NCBI RefSeq assembly: GCF_006715485.1
Contig: NZ_VFNH01000001.1
Span: forward strand, 2,170,001-2,234,000
Direction: 5' to 3'
Origin: Herbaspirillum sp. SJZ107
Lineage (GTDB): Bacteria > Pseudomonadota > Gammaproteobacteria > Burkholderiales > Burkholderiaceae_D
DNA: 64,000 bases
Shown: in pieces, positions 36,992 to 46,936 of the stretch
Numbering within the stretch: the stretch's first letter is position 1
How the letters are laid out: every line of letters begins with the position of its first letter
The notes under the pieces: generated by a model
The model's database searches: none
Told to the model about the DNA's origin: nothing
The model's input: only the letters and a program-made list of their open reading frames with translations
Program-made: the position numbers and the translations under genes

Positions 36992-37645
36992 TCACCTCCG
37001 CGGCGCATGGGCGTCGCGCAGCCCGCGCAGGGCCACCCCGATCAGGTCGCCGGCCGTGAGTTCGGCATGGAAATGCATCGCATTGCCGTAGGTGAGCTCC
37101 ATCACCAGCGCCCCCAATACCAGCGGGCGCACCGGCGAGAGGCCGTCCGGGAAGATGCGCGCCAGGCGGCTGCCGACGGCTTCCCACTGTTCGTCGAACA
37201 GGCGCGAGTGGCTGGCCGCCAGCTGCGGGTCGCCGCGCACGCGGCGCGCCAGGTCCAGCACCAGCATGCGCAGGTCGGGTTCGTGCTGCAGGCCGGTGGC
37301 CCAGCTGCACACGGCCTCGATGACGGCGTCGGCGCCCTCCACCGCATCCAGGCGCCGGCACAGTTCCTCGGCCTGGCCACCGGCGTAATGGTCGACCAGC
37401 TCCAGGAAAAGCTGGTCCTTGGACGCGAAATTCGAATACAGCGCGCCCTTGGAATAGCCCGCTTCCTCGGCGATGCGGTCGACCGAGGCGCCGCCGTAGC
37501 CTTCGCGGGTGAACACGACGGCGGCCGAGGCCAGCAGGCGCTCGCGCGTCTGCGCCCGGCTCTGTTCGCGCGTCAGCCGCTGCGGGCGGCCGCTAGGGGG
37601 GTCCTGGGATTGGAGCGAAGGCGCGGGCGGCCTGGTAGCGGTCAT
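36992..37645 (-). CDS. TetR-family regulator of the efflux operon
   Basis: 217 residues. The helix-turn-helix is at about 35-80 (TRERLLASAAVVFTREGYGGASVDRIAEEAGYSKGALYSNF). The C-terminal ligand domain is variable, as usual. It starts four bases after the adaptor gene ends, so it is the last gene of the efflux operon and probably represses the palindromic promoter at 42072-42088 in a feedback loop. The effector compound cannot be predicted. Confidence 0.88.
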   Translation of the reverse strand: MTATRPPAPSLQSQDPPSGRPQRLTREQSRAQTRERLLASAAVVFTREGYGGASVDRIAEEAGYSKGALYSNFASKDQLFLELVDHYAGGQAEELCRRLDAVEGADAVIEAVCSWATGLQHEPDLRMLVLDLARRVRGDPQLAASHSRLFDEQWEAVGSRLARIFPDGLSPVRPLVLGALVMELTYGNAMHFHAELTAGDLIGVALRGLRDAHAPRR

Positions 37646-37649
37646 GCGG

Positions 37650-38684
37650 TCACGATCCTGACATCACGGTGGGCGTCACCGACATCCCCACCCTCAACAA
37701 ACGTGCGGCGTCCTGGCCCGGATCGATCACGATCTTCACCGGCAGGCGCTGCACGACCTTGGTAAAGTTACCGGTCGCATTGTCGGGTGCGATCGGCGAG
37801 AACGACACGCTGCTGGCCGGGGCCAGGCTGTCCACGTGGCCCTTCAGGGTGGTCCCGGGCAGCATGTCGACCGTGATTGTAACCGGCTGGCCGACCCGCA
37901 CCCGCGCCAGCTGGGTTTCGCGGAAGTTCGCTTCGACGTAGGCATGCTGCAGCGGCACCACCGCCAGCAGCGGCGCGCCGACCCGGGCATAGGCGCCGAC
38001 GCGCACGCTGCGCTGGCCGACCACGCCGTCGATCGGCGCCACGATCCTGGTGTACGACAGGTTCAGCTGGGCCGCGCCGAGGGCCGCCTTGCTGCGCGCA
38101 ACCTGGGCTTCGGCCTGGGCCACCTGGGCCTGCAGGATGCCGACTTCCTGCCTGGCGCCGGCCAGCGCGGCGACGTCGGCCACGTGGTGGGCGCTGGCGG
38201 CGTCGGCCTGCGATTCGGCCTGCTGGCGGTCCTGCAGGGTGGCCGAGCCGTCCGAAGCCAGGTCGCGGTAGCGCGCCGCATTGGCCTTGGCGAACTTCAG
38301 CGTGGCGTTGCCGGCGTCGATCGTGGCCGCGGCGCGCTGGATGGCGCTGCCCTGCTGGGCGATGGCGGCGCGCAGGCGCACCAGGTCGGCCTCGGCGCGC
38401 GCCTGGTCGGCCTTGGCCATGTCGACCGCCACCGCGAAGTCGCGGTCGTCGATGACGGCCAGCAGCTGGCCGGCCTTGACCGCCTGGTTGTCGTCGACCA
38501 GCACCTGCACGACGTTGCCGGCCACCTTGGGCGCGACAGCGGTGAAGTCGGCGGTCACGTAGGCGTCGTCGGTGCTCTGGTGGCCGGACTGGCCGTCTTC
38601 GTGCTTGTAAGCATAGGCGCCGCCGGCGGCGACGGCCGCCAGCAGTACGGCGATGGTGATTTTTGCGGTGTTCGGGAGAGACAT
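37650..38684 (-). CDS. HlyD/EmrA-type membrane fusion protein
   Basis: 344 residues: one N-terminal membrane segment (about 8-26), barrel-sandwich (lipoyl-like) halves around a coiled-coil hairpin (about 75-190, AQAQAEAQ-rich), then the beta-barrel domain with SYTRIVAPIDGVVGQRSV and GQPVTITVDML. This is the EmrA/FarA adaptor plan. AAGGA ribosome site. It links the DHA2 pump to the outer-membrane channel encoded two genes upstream. Confidence 0.92.
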   Translation of the reverse strand: MSLPNTAKITIAVLLAAVAAGGAYAYKHEDGQSGHQSTDDAYVTADFTAVAPKVAGNVVQVLVDDNQAVKAGQLLAVIDDRDFAVAVDMAKADQARAEADLVRLRAAIAQQGSAIQRAAATIDAGNATLKFAKANAARYRDLASDGSATLQDRQQAESQADAASAHHVADVAALAGARQEVGILQAQVAQAEAQVARSKAALGAAQLNLSYTRIVAPIDGVVGQRSVRVGAYARVGAPLLAVVPLQHAYVEANFRETQLARVRVGQPVTITVDMLPGTTLKGHVDSLAPASSVSFSPIAPDNATGNFTKVVQRLPVKIVIDPGQDAARLLRVGMSVTPTVMSGS

Positions 38685-38715
38685 CGTATTCCTTGGATCT
38701 ATCTAGACTGAGTTG

Positions 38716-40284
38716 TTATTGTTTGGGCGGCAGTGCCGGCGGCGCGATGTACTGCAGCGACAGCACCAGCGGCACCAGCGCCAGCGCCAGCGCGCCCAGC
38801 ACCAGGTAGCCGTCGGCGATGGCCAGCACGAAGGCCTGGTGCGACACGCGGTGCGCCACCTCTGGCAGCGCCGCAAGCTCGCCCAGCCGGCGTGCATTCG
38901 CGGCCTGGTCCAGCAGGACGTTGGCGTGGCCGGCCGAACGCACCTCGAGCAGGCGGCCCATCACGGCGCTGCCCAGCATGGTGCCGAAGGCGCGCAGCGC
39001 ATTCACGATGCCGGACACCTGCGGTCCTTCCATCGGCTGCACCACGCTGGTGGCCAGGAACAGCAGCGAAATCACCGCCATCGGCTGGCCGAAGGCCTGC
39101 AGCGCCTGCGGGAACAGGAACTCGGCCGCCATCCAGTCCGGCGTGACCTGGGACCCGGCCAGGCAGGATCCGGCGATCAGGATCAGGCCGGTGGCGAACA
39201 CGTAGCGCGCATCGACCCACTTCTTGTACAGCAGCCACGACACCATCGGCCCGATGATGAATTGCGGCAGGCCGACCTCGAGGCCGAGCATGGCCAGGTG
39301 CGGCGTGCGGAAGTGCCAGGCGTGGCCGAGATAATCGGCCGGCAGCAGCGAGCCGGACAGCAGCACCACCAGCAGGCCGACGAAGACGGTGAAGCCCAGG
39401 CCCAGGTTGCGCCGTCCCAGCAGCTGCAGCTTGACGAAGGGCAGCGGATGGAACCACTCGCACACCAGGAACACGGCCAGCAGGCCGATGCCGCCGCCCA
39501 GCAGCCAGCAGATCAGGGTGTCGTTGAACCAGTCCAGGCGCTCGCCCTGCGACAGCGCCACGCCGATCATCACCAGGCCGGCCAGGCCGGTGACCAGGCC
39601 GAGCCAGTCGATCTGCCTGAAGCGCTCCAGGCGCACCGGGTCCTGCGGGATGCCCCAGGCCACCGCCCACAGCGAAAACAGCGCCATCGGCAGGGTCTGC
39701 CAGAACAATAATTGCCAATGACCGAGGCTGTCGGTCCAGGTGGCCGACAGCCAGGTGGCGACGTTGGGCGCGAAGGTGGCGGTCATCGCGTACAGGGCCA
39801 GGCCGTACAGGCGGATCGGCAGCGGGAAGAAGCGCAGCGCGGCCGCCATCAGCACCGGGATCAGGAGGCCGCCGGAGAAGCCCTGCACGCAGCGCATCAC
39901 CAGCAGCACGCCCACGGAGGGTGCGAACGGCGTCAGGAGGCTCATCAGCGCGAACACGGCGACCACGCCCAGGTGGTAGCGGCGGAACGAAAAGGTCACC
40001 GCGAACCAGGCGGAGAACGGCATCGCCGCCAGCTCGAAGGCGCCGTACAGGCTGGTGATCCAGCTGCCGTCGTCGACGCCCAGGCCGAACGCCGTGCGCA
40101 CGTCGGTCAGCGCCAGGCCGCCGATGCGGCTGTTCAGGCCCGACATCATGGCGGCCACGAACACGCCCAGCACCCCGGTGAACAGGCGCAGGCCGAACGG
40201 GTGCGCGGCCGGCGCCGCGACAGGGGATGCCGGGGATGCCGGGGCCGCCGCTGCCGCGACGCCCAGGGTCGCTTGCGGCGTCAT
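38716..40284 (-). CDS. DHA2 (EmrB-type) drug efflux pump, MFS
   Basis: 522 residues from the ATG at 40284, with GGGAGG seven bases upstream and ATGA overlap with the small gene before it. About 14 membrane segments. Signatures include GLNSRIGGLALTDVRTAFG, GSWITSLYGAFELA and the family C-motif region RCVQGFSGGLLIPV. EmrB-type pumps export hydrophobic or aromatic compounds across both membranes with an adaptor and an OMF, both present here. The substrate is not predictable. Confidence 0.92.
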   Translation of the reverse strand: MTPQATLGVAAAAAPASPASPVAAPAAHPFGLRLFTGVLGVFVAAMMSGLNSRIGGLALTDVRTAFGLGVDDGSWITSLYGAFELAAMPFSAWFAVTFSFRRYHLGVVAVFALMSLLTPFAPSVGVLLVMRCVQGFSGGLLIPVLMAAALRFFPLPIRLYGLALYAMTATFAPNVATWLSATWTDSLGHWQLLFWQTLPMALFSLWAVAWGIPQDPVRLERFRQIDWLGLVTGLAGLVMIGVALSQGERLDWFNDTLICWLLGGGIGLLAVFLVCEWFHPLPFVKLQLLGRRNLGLGFTVFVGLLVVLLSGSLLPADYLGHAWHFRTPHLAMLGLEVGLPQFIIGPMVSWLLYKKWVDARYVFATGLILIAGSCLAGSQVTPDWMAAEFLFPQALQAFGQPMAVISLLFLATSVVQPMEGPQVSGIVNALRAFGTMLGSAVMGRLLEVRSAGHANVLLDQAANARRLGELAALPEVAHRVSHQAFVLAIADGYLVLGALALALVPLVLSLQYIAPPALPPKQ

Positions 40285-40535
40285 GCCGGACCTCCCGGGC
40301 GGGCGTGCATGCGGGCGGCGATTTCGGCCGCCGTCATCGCTTCCTCGCGCGAGGCCGCGGTGCCGCGCGCCGCGGCGCCGATGTCGCGGTACATCTGGAT
40401 CTCCCACTGCCAGCTCGCGTCGAACTCGTCCTGCCACACGCACAGGCGGCGGTGATCGACGCTGTAGCCGGCGTCGTCCAGGTCGAGCACCCACAGGGCG
40501 ATGTCGGATTCCAGGGAACAGGTCCAGTCGCGCAT
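40281..40535 (-). CDS. 84-residue protein embedded in the efflux operon
   Basis: The gene is tied into the operon at both ends: its ATG overlaps the outer-membrane-factor stop (TGATG at 40537-40533) and its stop overlaps the pump start (ATGA at 40284-40281). Acidic and aromatic: MRDWTCSLESDIALWVLDLDD, then CVWQDEFDASWQWEIQMYRD, then an Ala/Arg helix. No signal or membrane segment. The coupling argues for a real protein made in step with the pump. Function unknown; the composition does not resemble AcrZ-type membrane peptides. Confidence 0.7.
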   Translation of the reverse strand: MRDWTCSLESDIALWVLDLDDAGYSVDHRRLCVWQDEFDASWQWEIQMYRDIGAAARGTAASREEAMTAAEIAARMHARPGGPA

Positions 40536-42040
40536 CAGCTTTCCTTCTGCCAGCCGCCGCCCAGCGCCTTGTACAGCGACACCATGGCCACGGCCATGTC
40601 GGTGCGGCTGCGCGAGGCGGCGTTTTCGCTGTCGAGCAGGCGCTGCTGGGTCACCAGCACGCTCAGGTAGTCGGCCGCGCCCTGGGTGTAGCGGCGCTCG
40701 GCGTTGGCCAGCGCCTGGCGGTTTTCGACCACCGCCACGTCCAGCTTCTCGGCGCGGCGCTGCACGCTGCGGTAGGCGCTCAGGGCATCGTCGACTTCGT
40801 GCCAGGCTTTCAATACGGTTTGCTGGTAGCCGATCGCCGCTTCCTGCTGGCGCGCCTCGGTCAGGGCCAGGTTGCCCTTCAGGCGGCCGCCTTCGAAGAT
40901 CGGCAGGTGCAGCACCGGCCCGACGGCGAACTGGCGCGCCGCCCAGTCGCCGGCCTCGGAAAACTTCAGCGCCTGCATGCCGACGCTGCCGGTCAGGCTG
41001 ATGCTCGGATAGAACTCGGCCTTCGCCACGCCGATGGCGGCGGTGGCCGCGTGCAGCCGGGCTTCGGCGCGCAGGATGTCCGGACGGCGGTGCGCCAGCT
41101 GCGACGGCAGGCCGACCGGCACCCGGGCCGGCAGCGCCGGCACCCCGGTGTCGCCGGCCAGTTGGGCGTCGAGCGCGTGCGGCGGCTTGGCCAGCAGCAG
41201 CGCCAGCGCGTTTTTCAGGGCGTCCTCGCGGCGTTCCAGTTCGGGCACGGCGGCTTCGAAGGTGGCCAGCTGCGCCTGCGACACCGAGGTGTCGAACCGG
41301 GTCGCCACGCCCTGCTCGCGGCGGCGCTCGGCCACGTGCAGGCTCTTTTCGGCGATGCCGATGTTGCCGCGCGCGATGCGCAGGTCGCTCTGGACGCCGC
41401 GCAGTTCCAGATAAGTGCGCGCGACTTCGGCCGTGATCGCGACGCGCACGGCGGCGGCATCGAAGCCGGCCGCTTCCATTTGCGCGGCGCTGGCCTCACG
41501 GGCGCGCCGCGCCTTGCCCCACAGGTCGAGTTCCCAGCTGGCGTCGAAGCCGTACTGCCACAGGCTGTAGGGCTTGGACCCGGATTCGCCCGGCATGGTA
41601 GCGGTGCCGAAGGGGTCGGCGCCGTTGGCGGCGGTGGGACTGATCGGCGCCGCGGTGCCCATCAGCGACATGATGCCGCGGTCGCTGGCGCGCTCGCGCA
41701 GGTTGGAGGCGTTGGCGCCGACGGTCGGCAGCAAGGCGGCGCCGCTGACCTGCAGGGCGGCGCGGCTCTGGCCCACACGCGCGGCCGCGGCCTGCAGGTC
41801 GAGGTTGGCGGCCAGCGCGTCGCGTTCGAGCGCGACCAGGGTGGCGTCGTTGAACAGCGTCCACCAGGACGGATCGACGTCCTGCTCGACGGCCTGGCTC
41901 GGCGTCGATGCGCCCGGCGCGGCGAAGGATGCGACCGGCACGTCGCTCCTGGGTGCCTTGAAATCGGGCCCGGTGGCGCAGGCACTCAAGGCCAGCATGC
42001 AGGCGGCAGCGCCGGCCCGCAAGCGGAAGGAATACAGCAT
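40535..42040 (-). CDS. NodT/OprM-type outer-membrane efflux lipoprotein
   Basis: 501 residues from the ATG at 42040, chosen because the promoter lies just upstream, so longer forms cannot be made. Lipobox LSAC. Two tandem OMF (TolC-like) repeats follow, with SWELDLWGKARRAREASAAQ, VPVGLPSQLAHRRPDILRAE and YPSISLTGSVGMQAL. The trimeric channel would span the outer membrane for the EmrAB-like pair downstream. It is the first gene of the operon, an unusual order (channel first). Confidence 0.92.
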   Translation of the reverse strand: MLYSFRLRAGAAACMLALSACATGPDFKAPRSDVPVASFAAPGASTPSQAVEQDVDPSWWTLFNDATLVALERDALAANLDLQAAAARVGQSRAALQVSGAALLPTVGANASNLRERASDRGIMSLMGTAAPISPTAANGADPFGTATMPGESGSKPYSLWQYGFDASWELDLWGKARRAREASAAQMEAAGFDAAAVRVAITAEVARTYLELRGVQSDLRIARGNIGIAEKSLHVAERRREQGVATRFDTSVSQAQLATFEAAVPELERREDALKNALALLLAKPPHALDAQLAGDTGVPALPARVPVGLPSQLAHRRPDILRAEARLHAATAAIGVAKAEFYPSISLTGSVGMQALKFSEAGDWAARQFAVGPVLHLPIFEGGRLKGNLALTEARQQEAAIGYQQTVLKAWHEVDDALSAYRSVQRRAEKLDVAVVENRQALANAERRYTQGAADYLSVLVTQQRLLDSENAASRSRTDMAVAMVSLYKALGGGWQKES

Positions 42041-42071
42041 GGGAATCCAGATAATTATTGAAATTGAGCAA

Positions 42072-42088
42072 ATTATACCAATCGGTAT
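42072..42088 (-). promoter_or_regulatory. Extended -10 promoter overlapped by a palindromic operator
   Basis: Read leftward, TGG-TATAAT (42080-42072) is a perfect extended -10 box. The palindrome ATACC-N4-GGTAT (42075-42088) covers it. Transcription would begin near 42065, giving a leader of about 25 bases before the outer-membrane-factor ATG. There is no strong -35. The TetR gene at the end of the operon is the obvious ligand for the palindrome. Confidence 0.65.
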
Positions 42089-42198
42089 CTGAATTCGCAT
42101 TGGTCTTCGGATTGTGGATATTACCTAGGCTGCGACAGGCAGCACACGTTTGGTCTTGAAGCAAGGCAATAAATAGGTGATGAGCACGCTTGCGCCCC

Positions 42199-42225
42199 TT
42201 GGGAAAGCCGCAAACTGGTTATACT
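42199..42225 (+). promoter_or_regulatory. Possible promoter of the helicase-nuclease gene
   Basis: TTGGGA (42199-42204) and TATACT (42220-42225) lie 15 bases apart, about 58 bases before the ATG at 42283. The spacer is short for sigma70. The position supports that ATG as the start rather than a TTG at 42190. Confidence 0.35.
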
Positions 42226-42282
42226 GTGCGGAAATACAGTACTGCCCAGTATCACGCCATCGAATCGCCCACCGGCACGCAC

Positions 42283-45200
42283 ATGCAAACCCCAGCCCAG
42301 CTCATGAGCGGCCTGCTCGACTACCTCGTCGAACAGGCCCGAGACATCGACCCCGCCGCTTTCAACCTATCGAAGCTGGCCGACTTCCGCAAAACCTTCG
42401 CCGACCTGGGTACCCTGCCCTGGGTCGACTTCAACGTGCGCGGCGACGACGACGCGGAGGGCGACGGCTGGTGGCTGCGCGTGCAGCGCCTGGAAGCGAC
42501 GCGCGCCCCGCAGCTGCCCGAGCCCGAGTTCGCGCCCTTCCTGGTGGTCGGCGACGATCCGGCAGGCGCACCGCCGGCAATCAAGGAAGCGGCGCTGGCC
42601 AGCATCCGCAACCACGAGGCCGGCGGCATCGACGGCGAGGAACGCGCCGCCCGCCGCGACGAGCAGCGCCGTGCGCGCCTCGGGCGGCTGCTGGAAATCT
42701 ACCTGCCGCGCTGGACCGAGTGGGCCGCGCGCGAAAAGCCGCGGCGCCAGGTGATCGCCCTGTACGCCGACCTGTTCGCGCTGAAGACCCGCCTGGAATC
42801 CGAGGAAGCCGTGCGCCCGCTGGAACTGGTGTGGGGCATCGGCGTGTCGTCCTGGCGCATCGGCAAGGTCGATTACCACTATCCCCTGATCACGCAGGCG
42901 ATGGAGGTCGACATCGACGGCGCTACCCACGCGATCGGACTGCGCCCGCGCCAGCTCGAACCGCGCCTGGAACTGGATGCCTTTTCCGCCTGCGACGTGC
43001 CCGGCACCGGCGACGTCGAGCGCGCCGCGCGCGGCCTGCTGCGCGATCGTGAAGACGGCGTCATTTCGCCGTTCGACCCGGCCGGCGTCGAACCGATCCT
43101 CAAGCTGGTGGCCGGCAACATCGCCGCCAACGCGCGCTACGACGCCCAGCTCGATGCCGCGCCGGCGCCCGGTCCGGAACTGGTGGTGACCGACGAGTGG
43201 GTGATCTTCGCGCGCCCGCGCGCCAGCCACTTCCTGGTCGAGGACATCGCACGCCTGAAGCAGCGCGTCGGCGACGTCGACGCGCTGCCGGAGGGCCCGC
43301 TCAGCATCGTCAGCGCGCCCGGCGCAGACGTGATCGAGCATGCGCCGATCGCCTTCCGCGGACTGTCGGGCCGCGCATCAAGCCGCGGCGAGCCGCGCGA
43401 ACTGTATTTCCCGCTCCCCTACAACCGCGAGCAGGAAACCATCATCCAGCAGCTGGAACGCTCGCCCGGCGTGGCCGTGCAGGGCCCGCCGGGCACCGGC
43501 AAGACCCACACCATCGCCAACATCATCAGCCACTACCTTGCCTCGGGCAAGCGTATCCTGGTTACGTCCAAGGGCGAGCCGGCGCTGAAGGTGCTGCAGC
43601 AAAAAATCCCGGAAGCGATCCGGCCGCTGACCGTCGCCCTGCTCTCGGGCGACAAGGAAGGCATGCGCCAGTTCCAGGCGGCGATCGAGGCCATCATCCA
43701 CACCCTGACCCACCTGAACCCGGCGGTGGAGCAGGAGCGCATCGCCACCTGTCGAACCGCACTGGATCGGGCGCATGAGGAAATGGCGCGCATCGACACG
43801 CGTATCGACGAGATCGCGCATGCGCAGCTGGCCGACATCGAAGTCGACGGCATTGCCATGCGCGCGCAGAAGATGGCCGAACTGGTCGTGCACGGGCGCG
43901 AACAGTTCGGCTGGTTCGACGACGAACTGTCGCTGGCGCCCGAACACGCGCCACCCTTCCCGGACGAACAGGGCATGCGCCTGCGCGAGATCCGGCGCCG
44001 GCTCGGCGCCGACCTGGTCTATTGCCAGGCACGGATTCCCGCATCGAACGCGTTGCCTCCCGCGGCCGAGATCGGGCAGCTGCACGGCACCCTGCAGGCG
44101 ATGCGCGAGATCGAGCGCGACGAGGCCAGCGGCACCCTGTTGCCGCTGCGCGCCACCACGCCGGAGGTGCTGGGGGCGGCGCGCGCACTGCTGGCGGCGC
44201 TGGATGCGGCGATCGCCCAGCAGGCCGTGCTGGAAGAATCGGGCCACGACTGGGTATTCATATTGCGCGACCGGCTGCGCCGGCCGCAGTTCGCCACCGA
44301 ACGCGGCTCGCTGGAAGCCCTGTTCACCGAAATGGACGTGCTGCTGCAGGCACGCGCCGAATTCATGCAAAAGCCGGTGACGGCCCCGCGCGAAGCGCTG
44401 GAACTGCCGAAGGCGCTGGAAGCGATCGCGCGCGGCGCCGATGGCGGCAAGCCCTTCGGCCTGTTCAGCTTCGGCGCCGGCGATGTCAAACCGCATATCG
44501 CCGCGATCCGCGTGGCCGGCCTGCCGCCGGCCTCGCGCGAGGACTGGGCGCACGTGCAGCGTTTCGCCGGGCTGCATGCGCGCGTGCTCTCCTTCGTGGT
44601 GCGCTGGAATGCGTTTGCCGAGCTGCTGGCGCTGCCGCTGCTGCAGCCCGACGTCGGCCAGCTGCGCACGATCGAACTGATCACGGTGGCCGCGCGCGGC
44701 GCGCACACGCTGGCGATGCGCCACGATGCCGGCCTGCCGTCCCTGGCCGAACAGGTGTTCGAGCAGGTGCCGGCGCAGGACCTGCTGGGCCGCCGGCCGG
44801 CCCTGGAAGGCGTGCGCGGCCAGCTGCGCCGCCACCTGCTGCGCAGCGGCCTGGCCGAGGCCAACGCCCGCCTGGCAGCGCTGCAGTCGGCGCTGGCCGG
44901 CTGCAGCGGACCGGTTTCCCAGCGCCTGCACGCACTGGTCGAGGACGCACTGGGCGCACCTGAGCTGGATGCCGGCGAGCTGATACACGAATACGCCGCC
45001 GAGGTCGCCGAACTGCGCCGCATCGAGGCGCTGGCCCCGGCGTTTGCCGCGCTGCGCGAGCTGGCCGCCAAGATCGAAGCGCACGGCGCGGCCTGGCTGG
45101 CGGCGCGCGTGCTGTCGCTGCCGGTGGACGCCAGCGGCGACGACGACGTGTTCCCGGTGCGCTGGCGCGACGCCTGGAACTGGGCGCGCCTGAAGACCCA

Positions 45201-46842
45201 CCTCGAGGACATCGACGCCAGAGACGAGATGCGCACGCTGGCGGCGCGCCGGCGCGAGCTCGAAGCCGGCCTGGCGCGCCTGTACGAAGACCTGGTCTCG
45301 ACCTCGAGCTGGCTGGCCACGCGCCGCCTCGCCGGCCAGAACGTCCTCAGTGCGCTGGAAACCTACCGCACCGCGATGCGCAAGTTCGGCAAGGGCACCG
45401 GCGTCAACGCCGGCCGCTACCGCCGCGACGCCCAAAAGGCCATGGTCGACGCCCAGGCCGCGGTGCCGTGCTGGATCATGAGCCATGCGCGCGTGTCGGA
45501 ATCGCTGCCGGCCCAGCTGGGCGCCTTCGATCTGGTCATCGTCGACGAGGCCAGCCAGTCGGACCTGTGGGCACTGCCGGCGGTCCTGCGCGGCAAGCAG
45601 ATCCTGGTGGTCGGCGACGACAAGCAGGTGTCGCCGGAAGCCGGCTTCGTGGCCGCCGCCAAGATCGCCGACCTGCGCCGCCGCTTCCTGGCCGGCCAGC
45701 CGTTCGAGCCGGTGCTGAGCGCCGACATGTCGCTGTACGACATTGCCTCGACCGTGTTCGCCGCCTCCAAGGTGATGCTGCGCGAGCACTTCCGCTGCGT
45801 GCCGCCGATCATCGCCTACAGCAACCGCGTCTTCTATAAAGGCTTCATCCAGCCGCTGCGCATCCCGACCGCGTCCGAGCGGCTCGATCCGCCGCTGGTC
45901 GACATCTTCGTCGCCAACGGCTACCGCGGCGCCAAGGGCCAGAACGCGCCCGAGGCCGAGTGCATCGCGGCCGAGATCGACGCCCTCCTGCGCGACCCGA
46001 AGATGGCCGGGCGCAGCATCGGCGTGGTCTCGCTGCTCGGCCCCGAGCAGGCGCTCCTGATCGACAAGCTGGTGCGCGCCCGCTGCGACGCCGCCGAACT
46101 GGCACGGCGCCAGTTCTCCTGCGGCGACGCCCGCATCTTCCAGGGCAGCGAACGCGACATCATCTTCCTGAGCATGGTCGCCGACAGCAAGAACCACCAC
46201 GCGCTGTCGGGCACGATGTACGACCAGCGCTTCAACGTCGCCGCCTCGCGCGCGCGCGACCGCATGGTGCTGGTACGCTCGGTGCGGCTGGAAGAACTGT
46301 CGACGCTGGACCTGCGGCGCACGCTGGTCGAGCACTTCGCCAAGCCGCTGGCGGCGTCCGACGAGGCGACGTCGCTGATCGACCTGTGCGAATCCGGTTT
46401 CGAGCGCGACGTCTACACCGAACTGTTCGAGCGCGGCTACCGCGTCATCCCGCAGGTACCGGCGGCCGGCTACCGCATCGACATGGTGGTCGAAGGCGCC
46501 GACGACCGCCGCCTGGCGATCGAGCTCGATGGCGACGAATTCCACGGCCCCGACAAGTGGGCCGCCGACATGGGACGCCAGCGCGTGCTGGAGCGCGCCG
46601 GCTGGACCTTCTGGCGCTGCTTCGCCTCGACCTGGCAGCTAGCGCGCGAGACGGTGCTGGCCGAGCTGCTGGCGCAGCTGGACGGCATGGGGATCGAGCC
46701 GCTGGGAGCCCTGGCGCGGATTCCGTCGCTGGTCGAATACCGCGAATGGGGGCGCGAACAGGTGGCCGCCGCCGGCGATGCGGCGGGAAAGATGGTCGAA
46801 GAGGCAATCGAGGCCGCGTCGGCAGACGGCAAGACGGCCTAG
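42283..46842 (+). CDS. SF1 (Upf1-like) helicase with C-terminal nuclease-type domain
   Basis: 1519 residues. An N-terminal region (about 1-380) has no clear domain. The ATPase starts at [13 protein letters not shown] (Q-motif type) and [10 protein letters not shown] (Walker A, about 405). A long helical insertion (about 470-1080) separates it from the second half: [13 protein letters not shown] (Walker B), [11 protein letters not shown] (motif III), and [14 protein letters not shown] (motif VI). The last 130 residues hold [19 protein letters not shown] and [11 protein letters not shown], a PD-(D/E)xK arrangement like the MTES_1575/Vsr-type fold. Similar fusions occur in DNA repair and defence settings. 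No neighbour supports either role; start chosen from the leader promoter. Confidence 0.85.
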   Translation: MQTPAQLMSGLLDYLVEQARDIDPAAFNLSKLADFRKTFADLGTLPWVDFNVRGDDDAEGDGWWLRVQRLEATRAPQLPEPEFAPFLVVGDDPAGAPPAIKEAALASIRNHEAGGIDGEERAARRDEQRRARLGRLLEIYLPRWTEWAAREKPRRQVIALYADLFALKTRLESEEAVRPLELVWGIGVSSWRIGKVDYHYPLITQAMEVDIDGATHAIGLRPRQLEPRLELDAFSACDVPGTGDVERAARGLLRDREDGVISPFDPAGVEPILKLVAGNIAANARYDAQLDAAPAPGPELVVTDEWVIFARPRASHFLVEDIARLKQRVGDVDALPEGPLSIVSAPGADVIEHAPIAFRGLSGRASSRGEPRELYFPLPYNREQETIIQQLERSPGVAVQGPPGTGKTHTIANIISHYLASGKRILVTSKGEPALKVLQQKIPEAIRPLTVALLSGDKEGMRQFQAAIEAIIHTLTHLNPAVEQERIATCRTALDRAHEEMARIDTRIDEIAHAQLADIEVDGIAMRAQKMAELVVHGREQFGWFDDELSLAPEHAPPFPDEQGMRLREIRRRLGADLVYCQARIPASNALPPAAEIGQLHGTLQAMREIERDEASGTLLPLRATTPEVLGAARALLAALDAAIAQQAVLEESGHDWVFILRDRLRRPQFATERGSLEALFTEMDVLLQARAEFMQKPVTAPREALELPKALEAIARGADGGKPFGLFSFGAGDVKPHIAAIRVAGLPPASREDWAHVQRFAGLHARVLSFVVRWNAFAELLALPLLQPDVGQLRTIELITVAARGAHTLAMRHDAGLPSLAEQVFEQVPAQDLLGRRPALEGVRGQLRRHLLRSGLAEANARLAALQSALAGCSGPVSQRLHALVEDALGAPELDAGELIHEYAAEVAELRRIEALAPAFAALRELAAKIEAHGAAWLAARVLSLPVDASGDDDVFPVRWRDAWNWARLKTHLEDIDARDEMRTLAARRRELEAGLARLYEDLVSTSSWLATRRLAGQNVLSALETYRTAMRKFGKGTGVNAGRYRRDAQKAMVDAQAAVPCWIMSHARVSESLPAQLGAFDLVIVDEASQSDLWALPAVLRGKQILVVGDDKQVSPEAGFVAAAKIADLRRRFLAGQPFEPVLSADMSLYDIASTVFAASKVMLREHFRCVPPIIAYSNRVFYKGFIQPLRIPTASERLDPPLVDIFVANGYRGAKGQNAPEAECIAAEIDALLRDPKMAGRSIGVVSLLGPEQALLIDKLVRARCDAAELARRQFSCGDARIFQGSERDIIFLSMVADSKNHHALSGTMYDQRFNVAASRARDRMVLVRSVRLEELSTLDLRRTLVEHFAKPLAASDEATSLIDLCESGFERDVYTELFERGYRVIPQVPAAGYRIDMVVEGADDRRLAIELDGDEFHGPDKWAADMGRQRVLERAGWTFWRCFASTWQLARETVLAELLAQLDGMGIEPLGALARIPSLVEYREWGREQVAAAGDAAGKMVEEAIEAASADGKTA

Positions 46843-46876
46843 CCCCCGTCCGCCGGGCCGGCCCCGGCCGACCAGC

Positions 46877-46930
46877 TTACGGAAATGTAATCTTCCCGCC
46901 GGGCTTTCGTCAGGCGATTTCGGGCACAAT
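46877..46930 (+). promoter_or_regulatory. Candidate response-regulator box and -10 ahead of the two-component genes
   Basis: The palindrome TTAC-N6-GTAA (46877-46890) is centred about 54 bases before the regulator ATG, a usual place for an OmpR-type activator. CACAAT (46925-46930) is the best -10 and would place the transcript start on or beside the ATG at 46937. No ribosome site is seen in between, so the message may be leaderless. Confidence 0.4.
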
Positions 46931-46936
46931 GCGCCC

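Noticed and set aside
43378..46545. 1055-codon open frame opposite the helicase-nuclease
   Set aside because: Antisense to a gene with complete helicase motifs; composition is shadow-like and it has no ribosome site.
42283..46842. Naming the protein as a known defence system
   Set aside because: The motifs show a helicase and a nuclease-like domain only; no partner gene or island supports a named system.
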